A stretch of DNA of 11,899 bases from Protaetiibacter sp. (GTDB lineage: Bacteria; Actinomycetota; Actinomycetes; Actinomycetales; Microbacteriaceae). The notes under the pieces are model-generated. The model saw nothing but the letters and a program-made list of their open reading frames with translations. It made no database searches and was not told the origin of the DNA. This document shows positions 5,854-11,899 of the stretch, one piece after another. Both the position numbers and the translations under genes were made by a program. Numbering within the stretch: position 1 is the stretch's first letter; each line of letters begins with the position of its first letter. The stretch is taken from NCBI GenBank assembly GCA_030150265.1, contig JASLGG010000039.1, positions 1 to 11,899 on the forward strand, read 5' to 3'.

Positions 5854-8412
5854 GTGCCTGGAGAGAACCTCACCCGCATCGAAGCCCAGGAGCGCGAGGC
5901 GCTCGTCACGACCGAGAGCTACGACGTCGAGCTCGACCTCACGACGGGCCCCACGACCTTCCGCTCGATCACGACGGTGCGCTTCACGGCCACGCCCGGC
6001 GCCTCCACCTTCATCGACGCGATCACGGCCGAGGTGCACGCGGTGCGCCTCAACGGCGCGGAGCTCGACCCCGCGGTGGCCGACGGGACGCGCATCCGGC
6101 TCGACGGGCTCGCCGCGGAGAACGAGCTCGTGGTGATCGCCGACTTCGCCTACACGAACACCGGCGAGGGCCTGCACCGCTTCATCGACCCGGTCGACGG
6201 CGAGGTGTACCTCTACAGCCAGTTCGAGGTGCCCGACAGCCGCCGCGTGTTCGCGGTGTTCGAGCAGCCCGACCTCAAGGCCACCTTCCGCTTCACGGTC
6301 ACGGGCCCCGAGGCGTGGCAGATGGTCTCCAACTCCCCCACGCCCGAGCCCGAGCGCCTGGGCGACGGACGCGCCGTGTGGCACTTCGAGCCCACCGCGC
6401 GCATCTCGAGCTACATCACGGCGCTCGTGGCGGGCCCCTACGAGGTGGTGCGCTCAGAGCTCACGAGCTCCGACGGCCGCGTCATCCCGCTCGGCGTCTT
6501 CGCCCGCAAGTCGCTCTTCGGCTACCTCGACGCCGACTACGTCTTCGACATCACCCGCAAGGGCTTCGCCTACTTCGAGCAGAAGTTCGGCTACCCCTAC
6601 CCCTTCGCCAAGTACGACCAGCTCTTCGTGCCCGAGTTCAACGCGGGCGCCATGGAGAACGCGGGCGCGGTGACCTTCACCGAGACCTACGTGTTCCGCT
6701 CGAAGGTGACGGATGCCATCAAGGAGCGTCGCGTCGTCACGATCCTGCACGAGCTCGCCCACATGTGGTTCGGCGACCTGGTGACCATGAAGTGGTGGAA
6801 CGACCTGTGGCTCAACGAGTCGTTCGCGGAGTGGGCGTCGACGATCGCCACCGCGGAGGCCACCGAGTGGACGAACGCCTGGGCCACCTTCCAGGCGATG
6901 GAGAAGAGCTGGGCCTACCGGCAGGACCAGCTGCCATCGACCCACCCGGTGGTGGCCGACATCCGCGACCTCGACGACGTGCAGGTGAACTTCGACGGCA
7001 TCACCTACGCCAAGGGCGGCTCGGTGCTCAAGCAGCTCGCCGCGTGGGTGGGCATCGACGCGTTCTTCGCGGGCGTGGGCGCCTACTTCCGTGCCCACGA
7101 GTGGGGCAACACCGAGCTCGCCGACCTGCTACGCGAGCTGGAGAAGAGCTCGGGCCGCGACCTGTCGACGTTCTCGGCGCAGTGGCTCGAGACGGCCGGC
7201 GTGAACACCCTGAAGCCGGAGATCGAGACGGATGCGGCGGGCATGATCACCGCGTTCCGGGTGCGGCAGACCGCGCATCCGGACTACCCGACGCTGCGCC
7301 AGCACCGCATCGCGATCGGCTTCTACGATTTCGCGTCGGAGGCCGCCGACGCCCCGCTCGTGCGCACCCACCGCCACGAGTTCGACCTCGCGGCCGCGGA
7401 GTGGAACGAGGTGGCCGAGCTCGTGGGGCGGCGCAAGCCGGCGCTCGTGCTGCTGAACGACGACGACCTGGCGTACGCCAAGATCCGCCTCGACGACGAC
7501 TCGTTCCGCGTGGCGATCGACGCGCTCGCCCGCATCCAGGACCCGCTCGCGCGCGCCCTCGTGTGGGGCTCGGCGTGGGACGCCACCCGCGACGCCGAGA
7601 TCGCGGGCCGCGACTACGTGGCGCTCGTGCTCGGCAACATCGGCGCCGAGACCGAGTCGACCACGATGCGGCTCTCGCTCACCCAGCTCGCGCAGACCGC
7701 CCGCTTCTACGTGGACCCGGCGACCCGCGCCGAGGTGGTGCGCGAGGTGGGCGATGGCCTGTGGGCGCTCGCCCAGCGGGCGGAGGCGGGGTCGGATGCG
7801 CAGTTCCAGTTCGTGAAGTTCTTCGCGAACGCCGCATCCACGACCGAGCACGCGGCCGCGCTGCAGGGGCTCCGCGGCGGCGACATCCGGCTCGACGGCC
7901 TCGAGATCGACACCGACCTCGACTGGGAGCTGCTGGAGGGCCTCGTGCTCGTCGGCGCCGCGGGCGAGCTGGAGATCGCGGCGGCCCTCGAGAAGGACGA
8001 CACGGCGAACGGCCAGCAGTCGGCCGCCCGCGCCCGCGCCACCATCCCGACGCTCGAAGCCAAGCAGGCGGCCCTCGTGGCGGCGCTCGACGACCACACG
8101 ATCTCGAACGTCGTGCTGCGCAACATGGCCCTCGGCTTCACCCACGTGAACGACCCGGCGACGCTCGAGCCGCTCGTGCCGCTCTACTTCGAGTCGATCC
8201 GCCGCGTGTGGGACGAGCGCAGCTTCCAGCTCGCGCAGTACATCGTGCACGGCTTCTACCCCTCCCCGATCGCGACCCCCGCGCTCGTCGCGGCGACGGA
8301 TGCGTGGCTCGCCGCGAACGCGGAGCCCCCGGCCCTGCGTCGCATGGTGGTGGAGGAGCTCGCCGGCGTGCAGCGCGCGCTCGCGGCGCAGGAGCGCGAC
8401 GGGCGCGGCTGA
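5854..8412 (+). CDS. pepN: Aminopeptidase N (M1 zinc metallopeptidase)
   Basis: An 852-aa cytosolic enzyme that removes N-terminal residues from peptides in the last steps of protein turnover. Its length is normal for actinobacterial PepN (about 860 in M. tuberculosis). The N-terminal beta domain spans about 1-190. The catalytic domain holds the exopeptidase motif GAMEN (265-269) that grips the free amino terminus. It also has the zinc site H299-E300-x2-H303 with Glu322 in WLNESFAEW; Glu300 is the general base. Tyr385 in GITYAKGGSVL should stabilise the transition state. The C-terminal half is the helical ERAP1-like domain. The GTG at 5854 is preceded by AAGGAG at 5841-5846. The gene converges with the accessory cassette, leaving 6 bp between the stops. 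No defect is visible. Confidence 0.96.
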   Translation: MPGENLTRIEAQEREALVTTESYDVELDLTTGPTTFRSITTVRFTATPGASTFIDAITAEVHAVRLNGAELDPAVADGTRIRLDGLAAENELVVIADFAYTNTGEGLHRFIDPVDGEVYLYSQFEVPDSRRVFAVFEQPDLKATFRFTVTGPEAWQMVSNSPTPEPERLGDGRAVWHFEPTARISSYITALVAGPYEVVRSELTSSDGRVIPLGVFARKSLFGYLDADYVFDITRKGFAYFEQKFGYPYPFAKYDQLFVPEFNAGAMENAGAVTFTETYVFRSKVTDAIKERRVVTILHELAHMWFGDLVTMKWWNDLWLNESFAEWASTIATAEATEWTNAWATFQAMEKSWAYRQDQLPSTHPVVADIRDLDDVQVNFDGITYAKGGSVLKQLAAWVGIDAFFAGVGAYFRAHEWGNTELADLLRELEKSSGRDLSTFSAQWLETAGVNTLKPEIETDAAGMITAFRVRQTAHPDYPTLRQHRIAIGFYDFASEAADAPLVRTHRHEFDLAAAEWNEVAELVGRRKPALVLLNDDDLAYAKIRLDDDSFRVAIDALARIQDPLARALVWGSAWDATRDAEIAGRDYVALVLGNIGAETESTTMRLSLTQLAQTARFYVDPATRAEVVREVGDGLWALAQRAEAGSDAQFQFVKFFANAASTTEHAAALQGLRGGDIRLDGLEIDTDLDWELLEGLVLVGAAGELEIAAALEKDDTANGQQSAARARATIPTLEAKQAALVAALDDHTISNVVLRNMALGFTHVNDPATLEPLVPLYFESIRRVWDERSFQLAQYIVHGFYPSPIATPALVAATDAWLAANAEPPALRRMVVEELAGVQRALAAQERDGRG

Positions 8413-8418
8413 GTCGGG

Positions 8419-8973
8419 CTACCTGGCGGGCGGCGTGAGGCTGCGCAGCCGCTGGAACTCGGTCGGAGCGACGGACCAGTACTGCGTGTACGAGGTCGTG
8501 TGGTGCGTGAACCGCACGACGGCATCCGCGCGCAGCAGGACCGCGATGTAGGGCTCGCTCGGAACGCTCTCGGTGCGCTCGGCCGGCGTCGCGCAGGGCA
8601 CATACGGCCAGTCGGAGTCGGGGCCCGTGGCGACCACGTACTCCACCCGGTCACCGCTCGCGAAGATCATGGCGGAGAGGAAGGCCGCGCTGTCGACGCG
8701 CGGCACCGTCTCGGATTCGAAGCCGAGAGCGCGCGAGACATCGGACTGCCCCGCGCCACGGCACACCACGACGACGCGATCCCAGTCCCCGGCGAACAGC
8801 GTTGCGAAGTCAGCATCCATGGTGGTCTCGCGATCGAGCCAGGCAGCCCGCAGCGCATCCTTAAGATCCGCGTCGCGTGGACGCGCCAGGAGCGCGTAGC
8901 TCGCGAGACCGACCACCGCGAGCACGGCGAGCATCGGTGCCACGATCAGCAGCCACGACCGGAAGCTCTTCAT
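8419..8973 (-). CDS. Membrane-anchored extracytoplasmic protein of unknown function
   Basis: A 184-aa protein. A basic start (MKSFRSW) and one hydrophobic segment (about 8-29) without a lipobox cysteine suggest an uncleaved N-terminal anchor with about 150 residues outside the cell. The outer domain has two cysteines, Cys71 (DWDRVVVVCRG) and Cys127 (PYVPCATP), which could form a disulphide. The DWDRVVVV stretch loosely recalls a theme in small secreted proteins of Gram-positive bacteria; that is weak evidence. It is the last gene of the minus-strand cassette, 13 bp after the lipoprotein gene, and its TAG stop faces the pepN stop. An immunity, sensing or envelope role is only conjecture. Confidence 0.75.
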   Translation of the reverse strand: MKSFRSWLLIVAPMLAVLAVVGLASYALLARPRDADLKDALRAAWLDRETTMDADFATLFAGDWDRVVVVCRGAGQSDVSRALGFESETVPRVDSAAFLSAMIFASGDRVEYVVATGPDSDWPYVPCATPAERTESVPSEPYIAVLLRADAVVRFTHHTTSYTQYWSVAPTEFQRLRSLTPPAR

Positions 8974-8986
8974 ACCCGTTGCCCGT

Positions 8987-9412
8987 TCACCGCAGCTGGG
9001 TGATTCCGTCGTCGTCGAAGATCACAACGATTCCGGACGCCCGATCGGCCCGCCACATCGCGATGTAGACGTCGCGCCCGTCTCCGGGATCTCCATGGGC
9101 GACGCACACCGCAACCTCGGCTGCGTCGTCATCAGGGAGGTGATCGACATCGGCCTGGGGCTTGCCCGGCGGCACGACGGCGATCGCGCGCACCTCGGCT
9201 GCGGTGCTGTCGAATGCAGCGACCAGCTCGCCCGTCCCACCTGTCTTGCACTCCGCCGCTGCTCGATCATCGAATCGCGAGTTGTCGATCGCGTCGAGGA
9301 TCACGGGTGGAACCCCGCCATCTGCGCCAGCGAGCCCATCGTCCGACGCGCATCCGGTGAGGGACCCGAGCGCGAAAGACATCGTGCAGAGAAGAAGAGG
9401 CGCAGCTCTCAT
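8987..9412 (-). CDS. Secreted lipoprotein of unknown function
   Basis: A 141-aa protein with a clear lipoprotein signal: MRAAPLLL, a hydrophobic core and the lipobox LTGC (Cys21). The mature part starts CASDDGLAGADGG, a typical flexible linker. The folded part has two more cysteines, in AAECKTGG and AEVAVCVAHG, likely a disulphide outside the membrane, and ends SGIVVIFDDDGITQLR. The ATG at 9412 places the signal peptide correctly; the frame stays open further upstream but that extension overlaps the preceding gene. Only one base (9413) separates it from the stop of the upstream membrane-protein gene, so the two are surely co-transcribed. The function is not recognised. Confidence 0.82.
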   Translation of the reverse strand: MRAAPLLLCTMSFALGSLTGCASDDGLAGADGGVPPVILDAIDNSRFDDRAAAECKTGGTGELVAAFDSTAAEVRAIAVVPPGKPQADVDHLPDDDAAEVAVCVAHGDPGDGRDVYIAMWRADRASGIVVIFDDDGITQLR

Positions 9413-9413
9413 G

Positions 9414-9827
9414 TCATTCCGTTCTTGATTGCGGATGGATGGGCCCGGCGCCCCGGCGCCGGTGGCGTCGCTCCGCCAGGAACATGCGAGCGCTCGGGGT
9501 CCAGATCGCGACCGCCGCGATCGTCGCAGCGACCACCCCAACCATCGCGCTGACCTTCGGATCCATGACCAGCGGCACCAACGCCCACAACGCGAACACG
9601 GACACCGCCCAGCGCGACGCCGAGTACCCCAGCACGACAAGCAGCATCACGACAGCCGTGATCCCGAACAGCATCACACCCGAGACCAGAATCACGGCCA
9701 GCGCACCAACATGACCCTGCCCGACCGCAGCCGCCGCCTCAACGAACCGGAACAGATCCACCACAGCAACCACCGCCAACGCCGCTATTGCCAGCCAACC
9801 ACCAGTCGATGCTCTACGTATCTCCAC
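9414..9827 (-). CDS. Four-helix integral membrane protein of unknown function
   Basis: A 137-aa protein with four predicted membrane segments at about 10-26, 40-66, 73-88 and 92-109. A basic cytoplasmic tail follows (WTPSARMFLAERRHRRRG). No catalytic motif or named family was recognised; such small proteins are common in actinobacterial accessory regions. The GTG start at 9827 lies one base after the TGA of the upstream gene, and the stop lies one base before the lipoprotein ATG, so three membrane or envelope genes are translated as a tight chain. The hydrophobic pattern makes it clearly coding on this strand, unlike the antisense frames. GC content begins to fall within this gene. Confidence 0.78.
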   Translation of the reverse strand: MEIRRASTGGWLAIAALAVVAVVDLFRFVEAAAAVGQGHVGALAVILVSGVMLFGITAVVMLLVVLGYSASRWAVSVFALWALVPLVMDPKVSAMVGVVAATIAAVAIWTPSARMFLAERRHRRRGAGPIHPQSRTE

Positions 9828-9828
9828 G

Positions 9829-10263
9829 TCAACGTCGCCTAGTCAACAGCCGTTGCGATACACAATCGGTCCATCGGAGAAGTGGGTGCAGAAGAGCTAC
9901 GTATAGCAGCCCTGAGGTCGAGCCGATCGTGATGGTCATGACCAGTGCGACCCACCACGGAGCGATCGGAAGCAAGATCCAGAAAACGCTCTGCACCACG
10001 ACTCCGGCACCAAACATCACCATGGCCGCGATCCCGCGCGGGCGAAACCGCGACCATAAACCAAGCAACGTAGCCGCCAGCCCTGCCTGCACTAGCCCAA
10101 GAGACAACGCGGAAACGATAGCTATCGCGTAGACGAAAAGAAGAGGCATAAACAGCGTACCCAGCACGGGGTCCGAACTCTTCCAAAAAACGACACCGAT
10201 GACAAAACCAGTCGTCACCGCGATCTCGGCACTCAACACGACCGACAGCGCGCTCCACCTCAA
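9829..10263 (-). CDS. Multi-pass membrane protein of unknown function
   Basis: A 144-aa, strongly hydrophobic protein. Probable membrane segments are at about 5-27, 34-52, 54-70, 77-98 and 103-128, with an Arg-rich end (LLTRRR). Its start is a TTG at 10263, supported by the Shine-Dalgarno sequence GAGGTGATC (10277-10269 on the minus strand). Its first bases overlap the TGA of the 35-aa ORF upstream (TTGA). An ATG at 10258 belongs to another frame and is rejected. Codon use has more A/T at third positions than the housekeeping genes, consistent with transfer. The function is unknown; location behind a toxin-like tail makes an immunity role possible but unproven. Confidence 0.72.
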   Translation of the reverse strand: MRWSALSVVLSAEIAVTTGFVIGVVFWKSSDPVLGTLFMPLLFVYAIAIVSALSLGLVQAGLAATLLGLWSRFRPRGIAAMVMFGAGVVVQSVFWILLPIAPWWVALVMTITIGSTSGLLYVALLHPLLRWTDCVSQRLLTRRR

Positions 10264-10367
10264 TTGCGGATCACCTCGATCTCACCTCCACGGCGCCCCG
10301 GCGCCTCCACACGAACCACCGACCCCGCCAACGGCAAGCCGTACGAATTCACACCTCTAAATGCCAT
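10260..10367 (-). CDS. Small 35-aa ORF, translated or a gene remnant
   Basis: ATG at 10367, AGGGG eight bases before it, and a TGA (10262-10260) overlapping the TTG of the next gene. The peptide starts MAFRGVNSYGLPLAGSVVRV and ends GGEIEVIRN. Third codon positions are mostly G or C after the first few codons, which favours real coding. It has no membrane segment and no recognised family. The N-terminal part overlaps the end of another short ORF in a different frame (10470-10357). It could therefore be the last exon-like piece of a frameshifted longer gene whose C-terminus is IEVIRN, and not an independent peptide. Confidence 0.45.
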   Translation of the reverse strand: MAFRGVNSYGLPLAGSVVRVEAPGRRGGEIEVIRN

Positions 10368-10736
10368 AGCGGTTCCCCTTCGGCAGCCCGCCCGTCCTCC
10401 ACACCTGGGTCGCGATGTACCTCCACAGGTCAGCGACCGAGCGGAACATCGATGCTGATGTCTCTGTCAAGACTCCCAAGGGTTCGCGACGGCGGTGCCG
10501 GTAAAACGATCCGCGCCGTCGTAGAAAAAATCGTGCTACCCCGCCCCCGACTCGCCGATACGCCCGCGTGGCCGTTTGGCGCCGGTTGAATTCGAGACCG
10601 TCCAGGACCGAACTTCAGCGTCCGCCTCATAGATGGCAGCCCAGAAGGCGCCAGGCGCATGGGAGTCAGGCAATATACGCAACGATGCCACGGTGAGCCC
10701 CCGTGAGGTCACCCGTGTTACCTGGTCGCTAAACAT
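10357..10736 (-). pseudogene. Frame-broken short ORFs, likely a decayed gene
   Basis: Reading leftward, a 66-aa ORF (10736-10536) starts MFSDQVTRV, contains GAFWAAIYEADAEVRSWTV and ends at a TAG. The same frame continues past that TAG with HDFFYDGADRFTGTAVANPW to a TGA at 10469-10467. A TTG overlapping that TGA opens another frame (10470-10357), which contains FRSVADLWRYIATQVWRTGG and is rich in G/C third positions. It ends where the 35-aa ORF begins, back in the first frame. Protein-like stretches switching frame twice with one in-frame stop look like one gene with an ochre/amber-type nonsense change and two indels, or like several tiny overlapping genes. No family was recognised. A third frame (10660-10430) is also open and cannot be fully excluded. 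Confidence 0.45.
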
Positions 10737-10759
10737 CTGACGTTAGATTCATCTGAGTG

Positions 10760-10987
10760 TCAATTTCCCTGAAACCATACAGAGATGACGATCCAGTAGA
10801 TTCCCAAGGCGATCATCGCAATACCTCCGAGAGCGTAGAGGCGAGGCGTAATGTGCTTCGCGTTTTCGTCCCCCAACGCCCCGTAGCGGCGACGGAGGAC
10901 TCGCTCGCCCCGCACCGCAAATCGGCGCCGCAGCAGTACGACCCCAACTCCGGTGAGTACTGCCGCAATACCCATTACGAACTGCAT
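10760..10987 (-). CDS. Small two-helix membrane protein of unknown function
   Basis: A 75-aa protein with two membrane segments, about 3-19 and 51-72, joined by a basic and polar loop (RRRFAVRGERVLRRRYGAL). The ATG at 10987 has AGGGG close upstream and lies 13 bp after the stop of the glycine-rich ORF, so the pair is probably one transcript. The antisense frame at 10757-11011 is longer but has no protein-like pattern, while this strand shows clean hydrophobic blocks. Its position directly downstream of a toxin-tail-like gene is where immunity genes usually sit; that is inference from context only. Confidence 0.65.
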   Translation of the reverse strand: MQFVMGIAAVLTGVGVVLLRRRFAVRGERVLRRRYGALGDENAKHITPRLYALGGIAMIALGIYWIVISVWFQGN

Positions 10988-11000
10988 GCAACCCCTGCTC

Positions 11001-11504
11001 TTACCAAGTAAACGTCAGCCCGGCCGAACAGCCTACGTCAAATCCTCCGCTCATTAGCCCCCCCTCGTACCAGCCTCCCCCAGAAGAACTAATTCCTAGT
11101 GCACCTCCGCCATATACACCCCAGCCACCAACACCGAAAGCACAGCTCCCGGTGATGAACGACGCTCCGGGTTCTTGTGCGCCTAGCTGGTGACCCGCCA
11201 GTACGCTAACGCCCGCCCTCGCTCCGGCTGCGATCGTGAGTGAACCATGGCCGGGATGTAGCGGATCCCACCCGTAGGAAACGCAACCCGCGACGCAGAC
11301 ATTAACCGTGGTTGCTCTCTGCACGACTACCGGCGGGGCCTCACTCGCCCTACAGGGAACTTCACTTACCAAGAAGCCACACGGGCGGTTATCAAGGGCT
11401 ATCGGAGTCGTCCGGCCCCCACTTGGCACCCTGGGGGGATTCCGGACGTCACTGTCTGGCGAATTGATGATACCTCTGCTATCAGTGCATCCAAGCCAAA
11501 GCAC
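11001..11504 (-). pseudogene. Glycine-rich ORF resembling an RHS/polymorphic-toxin C-terminal tail, probably truncated
   Basis: 167 residues from a GTG at 11504, though the true start is unsure; the open frame runs further up but there overlaps the DUF2510 gene and reads like non-coding frame. The middle has VNVCVAGCVSYGWDP followed by HGSLTIAAGARAGVSVLAG. The end is Gly/Ser-rich: GVGGWGVYGGGALGISSSGG through FDVGCSAGLTFTW. This regular mix of small residues and aromatics with spaced cysteines resembles the tail that follows the core in some actinobacterial RHS/YD-repeat proteins. Neither the RHS repeats nor the core are in the window, so it would be an orphan remnant. The start LWLGCTDS also looks like the end of a lipoprotein signal whose first half is missing. 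Codons are A/T-richer than neighbours. Confidence 0.4.
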
Positions 11505-11634
11505 TGTTACGTCACAATATCGCGCGCCTGCTCTATCGGCCGCCCCCGCCCCTCCGCTACCCTGGAGCCGGCGCGCCGGGCCTCCTCGCGACCCGCATCC
11601 CGCCTCCTCTGACCCTCGACGACGAAACCCCACC

Positions 11635-11899
11635 GTGACCGAAGATCGCCAGGTCCAGGCCGGCTGGTACCCCGATCCGCTGGGACTCCCCCAGCTGCGA
11701 TGGTGGGACGGCCAGGCCTGGGCGGAACACACCTCCGACGCCCGCCGTCCCCTCGTGGCGCGCGGCGCGACGCGGCTCGACTACGCCGAGCCCGCCGACG
11801 AGACGGCCGAGCAGGCCGAGCCCGCCGCGACGACCCCGGATGCGCCGGTCGCCGAGAGCGCATCCGTCGTGCCGCCGCGCGAGACGCCCGCCGCGTTCG
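11635..11899 (+). CDS. DUF2510 domain protein (partial, 3' end beyond window)
   Basis: 88 residues are visible from a GTG at 11635. Residues 10-33 form the DUF2510 motif: GWYPDP, then LRWWDGQAW, then EHT. This short tryptophan-rich module is found mostly in actinobacteria, often at the N-terminus of membrane proteins, and its function is unknown. It is followed by an acidic, Ala/Pro/Glu-rich linker that continues to the window edge, typical of a flexible spacer before a membrane or other domain. There is no evident ribosome binding site; TACCCT at 11558-11563 is a possible -10 element. GGATGC and GCATCC reappear in this gene, so the host-like composition has returned. Confidence 0.85.
   Translation, partial: MTEDRQVQAGWYPDPLGLPQLRWWDGQAWAEHTSDARRPLVARGATRLDYAEPADETAEQAEPAATTPDAPVAESASVVPPRETPAAF

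Larger units (their letters stand above)
9414..11580. other. Low-GC accessory island, likely horizontally acquired
   Basis: GC content is visibly lower here (about 57-60% in the core) than in flanking genes (about 70% or more). The hexamer GGATGC/GCATCC, found about thirty times in the window, occurs once here (near 11486). The stretch holds only small membrane proteins, gene fragments and the glycine-rich tail. No integrase, transposase, tRNA or direct repeats were found at its ends, so the mechanism of entry is unknown. The two cassette genes at 8419-9412 are closer to the host composition. Confidence 0.5.

Noticed and set aside
9429..10132. Plus-strand ORFs opposite the cassette membrane-protein genes
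   Set aside because: They read as Arg/His/Thr-rich nonsense, whereas the minus strand shows clear membrane segments and a tight gene chain.
10264..10458. 64-aa plus-strand ORF
   Set aside because: No ribosome binding site or protein-like pattern; the minus strand has a well-placed ribosome binding site and G/C-rich third positions here.
10757..11011. 84-aa plus-strand ORF
   Set aside because: It is antisense to a 75-aa protein with two clean hydrophobic segments and has a polar, low-complexity composition.
11568..11579. CCGGCGCGCCGG palindrome near the DUF2510 gene as an operator
   Set aside because: Short GC-only palindromes are common by chance at this GC content, and nothing else supports a role.
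11505..11732. Upstream extension of the glycine-rich minus-strand ORF to 11732
   Set aside because: It would overlap the DUF2510 gene, and its sequence there is a Ser/Arg/Gly shadow of that gene.

Overview
The window looks like the chromosome of a high-GC actinobacterium, probably a member of the Microbacteriaceae. The reasons are a GC content of about 70% outside one stretch, GTG and TTG starts, mycobacterial-type gene families, and about thirty copies of the hexamer GGATGC or its complement GCATCC. This placement is inferred from composition and gene content, not from an rRNA gene.

Left part (1-3531): a redox or hypoxia module. A universal stress protein gene (minus strand, cut by the window edge) diverges from a DevS/DosT-like double-GAF histidine kinase. 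The kinase gene overlaps a DevR/DosR-like response regulator by 4 bp. A DosR-box-like imperfect palindrome lies midway between the divergent starts. A dps ferritin-like gene follows, with its own likely promoter and a perfect hairpin just before its ribosome binding site.

Middle part (3548-8412): a housekeeping block. nei (endonuclease VIII-like DNA glycosylase) and rpiB (ribose-5-phosphate isomerase B) form a minus-strand pair. Diverging from them are a 226-aa protein of unknown function and pepN (M1 aminopeptidase). As recalled, this matches the M. tuberculosis order nei-rpiB-Rv2466c-pepN, with an unrelated-looking gene in the Rv2466c position.

Right part (8419-11504): a minus-strand accessory cassette that converges on pepN. 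In transcription order it holds a glycine-rich remnant resembling an RHS/polymorphic-toxin tail, a two-helix membrane protein, a run of frame-broken short ORFs, a 35-aa ORF, two multi-helix membrane proteins, a lipoprotein and a membrane-anchored secreted protein. The downstream genes are packed with gaps or overlaps of only a few bases. From about 9.4 to 11.5 kb the GC content drops and GGATGC nearly vanishes, so this part looks acquired. The window ends in a DUF2510 protein gene on the plus strand, cut by the edge.

No tRNA, rRNA, CRISPR array, insertion sequence or convincing rho-independent terminator was seen. The candidates for something new are the DosR-type regulatory hub and the decaying accessory cassette.
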